13,116 nucleotides of DNA. Source: Deltaproteobacteria bacterium. GTDB lineage: Bacteria > Myxococcota_A > JAADFL01. Where the stretch lies: NCBI GenBank assembly GCA_013152945.1, contig JAADFL010000198.1, forward strand, positions 1-13,116, in the 5' to 3' direction. The notes beneath the pieces were generated by a model. It did not search any database, had not been told where the DNA came from, and saw nothing but the letters and a program-made list of their open reading frames with translations. Shown in pieces: positions 12,674-13,116 of this stretch. The translations under genes and the position numbers were made by a program. How positions within the stretch are numbered: position 1 is the stretch's first letter; each line of letters opens with the position of its first letter.

Positions 12674-13116
12674 TTAATTGAAACCAAACCATAACCGGAA
12701 ATTCCGATTGGGGCAACCAAGCCCGTGAAAAATGTGATAGCTGAATTAATATGTCAGTGGTACTGCCGAGTGAAAATGTCAGTACCAGGGTACCTGGAGA
12801 GAAGCTCGAAGGTACCGGGCCGGGAAGCATGATACCGGGCTTTGGGGAGATACCGACCAAAGGCCTGGTCGTAGAACTACGCCTCGCCAAAGCAAAGAAT
12901 ATCAACCAAGCCGGCCAGGTCCTTAAGCGCTCCTTGGAGGAAGACCAGGGACGGGTTTCCGATTACATCTCAAAGTGTTACGCCAAATCGCCCATGCAGT
13001 TGGGCTGTGCCTTCGTCCATGGTTCCAGCTATGGGTCACACGTGGCCTGGTCATCGTTTCCACCGATGTGAGCTTCCCCATCCCAGCCCAGGGACCTCAA
13101 GTGCTCTATGAACTTC
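12674..13116. other. Right-edge region without a convincing gene, with short repeats and hairpins
   Basis: An exact octamer ATGTCAGT is repeated 25 bases apart (12751-12758 and 12776-12783). Short perfect hairpins follow: CCAGG-GTA-CCTGG (12785-12797), GACCA...TGGTC (12855-12870) and CGTAG-AA-CTACG (12870-12881). GGTACC and TACCGGGC recur within 12785-12840. Open frames on both strands show no recognisable domain, no Shine-Dalgarno and disagree with each other. Spaced short repeats like these recall the multiple terminal repeats of IS21-like elements, but no transposase is visible before the window ends. Confidence 0.35.
13029..13115 (-). CDS. Possible 3' end of a gene entering from the right edge
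   Basis: One minus-strand frame stays open for 28 codons from the window edge to a TAG at 13029-13031, reading ...FIEHLRSLGWDGEAHIGG...QATCDP. The composition looks protein-like, but the stretch is too short to assign a family. It may equally be chance or a decayed mobile-element gene, since the frames beyond the stop are also interrupted. Confidence 0.22.
   Translation of the reverse strand, partial: KFIEHLRSLGWDGEAHIGGNDDQATCDP

Noticed and set aside
12751-13071. 106-codon plus-strand frame at the right edge
   Set aside because: No Shine-Dalgarno, no recognisable domain, low-complexity start, and the duplicated octamer and hairpins lie inside it. A minus-strand frame over the same DNA looks equally plausible, so neither is called with confidence.

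Overview
The window reads as ordinary chromosomal DNA of a Gram-negative bacterium at roughly 50-55% G+C (estimated by eye). Gram-negative character is inferred from a secreted CsgG/FlgO-like protein ending in an aromatic, beta-barrel-like C-terminus, and from an LpxH-like metallophosphoesterase. Two PilZ proteins resemble the type common in Myxococcota, Desulfobacterota and relatives, so a 'deltaproteobacterial-type' host is my best guess. No rRNA, tRNA, CRISPR array, phage module or complete insertion sequence is visible.

Layout, left to right. 151-1542 (-): a dihydropyrimidinase/hydantoinase-like amidohydrolase. 1727-1987 (+): a small tail-anchored protein with a TPR-like helical hairpin. 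2196-3350 (-): a secreted CsgG/FlgO-like protein with a second membrane-associated half and a cysteine-rich insertion. 3683-6495 (-): a two-gene unit, a large YfhO/GT-C-like membrane protein translationally coupled (ATGA overlap) to a short membrane-anchored protein with an Ig/fibronectin-like fold. 6863-7354 (+): a SlyD-type FKBP prolyl isomerase with a cysteine tail. It has a recognisable promoter next to a perfect palindrome, and is flanked by two inverted copies of a ~28-bp repeat. 7550-9441 (+): a compact operon of a PilZ protein, a YcbL/glyoxalase-II-like metallo-hydrolase and a SprT-like zinc metallopeptidase. 9631-10146 (+): a second PilZ protein with its own very good sigma-70-like promoter. 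It converges on, and overlaps by 56 bp, an alpha/beta hydrolase (10091-11053, -). That hydrolase lies downstream of a large metallophosphoesterase with an inserted transmembrane hairpin (11087-12643, -). 12674-13116 holds no convincing gene, but has a duplicated octamer and several short palindromes that might mark an element boundary, plus a possible 3' gene end on the minus strand at the right edge.

The most coherent functional theme is the 7550-10146 block: two predicted cyclic-di-GMP-binding (PilZ) proteins around a metallo-beta-lactamase-fold hydrolase and a SprT-like protease. The other genes look like envelope functions or stand-alone enzymes. I do not see a clearly new defence or mobile system. 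The best candidates for novelty are the inverted repeat pair around slyD, the PilZ/MBL/SprT cluster, the cysteine-rich CsgG-like fusion and the membrane-hairpin phosphoesterase. Non-ATG starts (TTG or GTG with a good Shine-Dalgarno) are common here.
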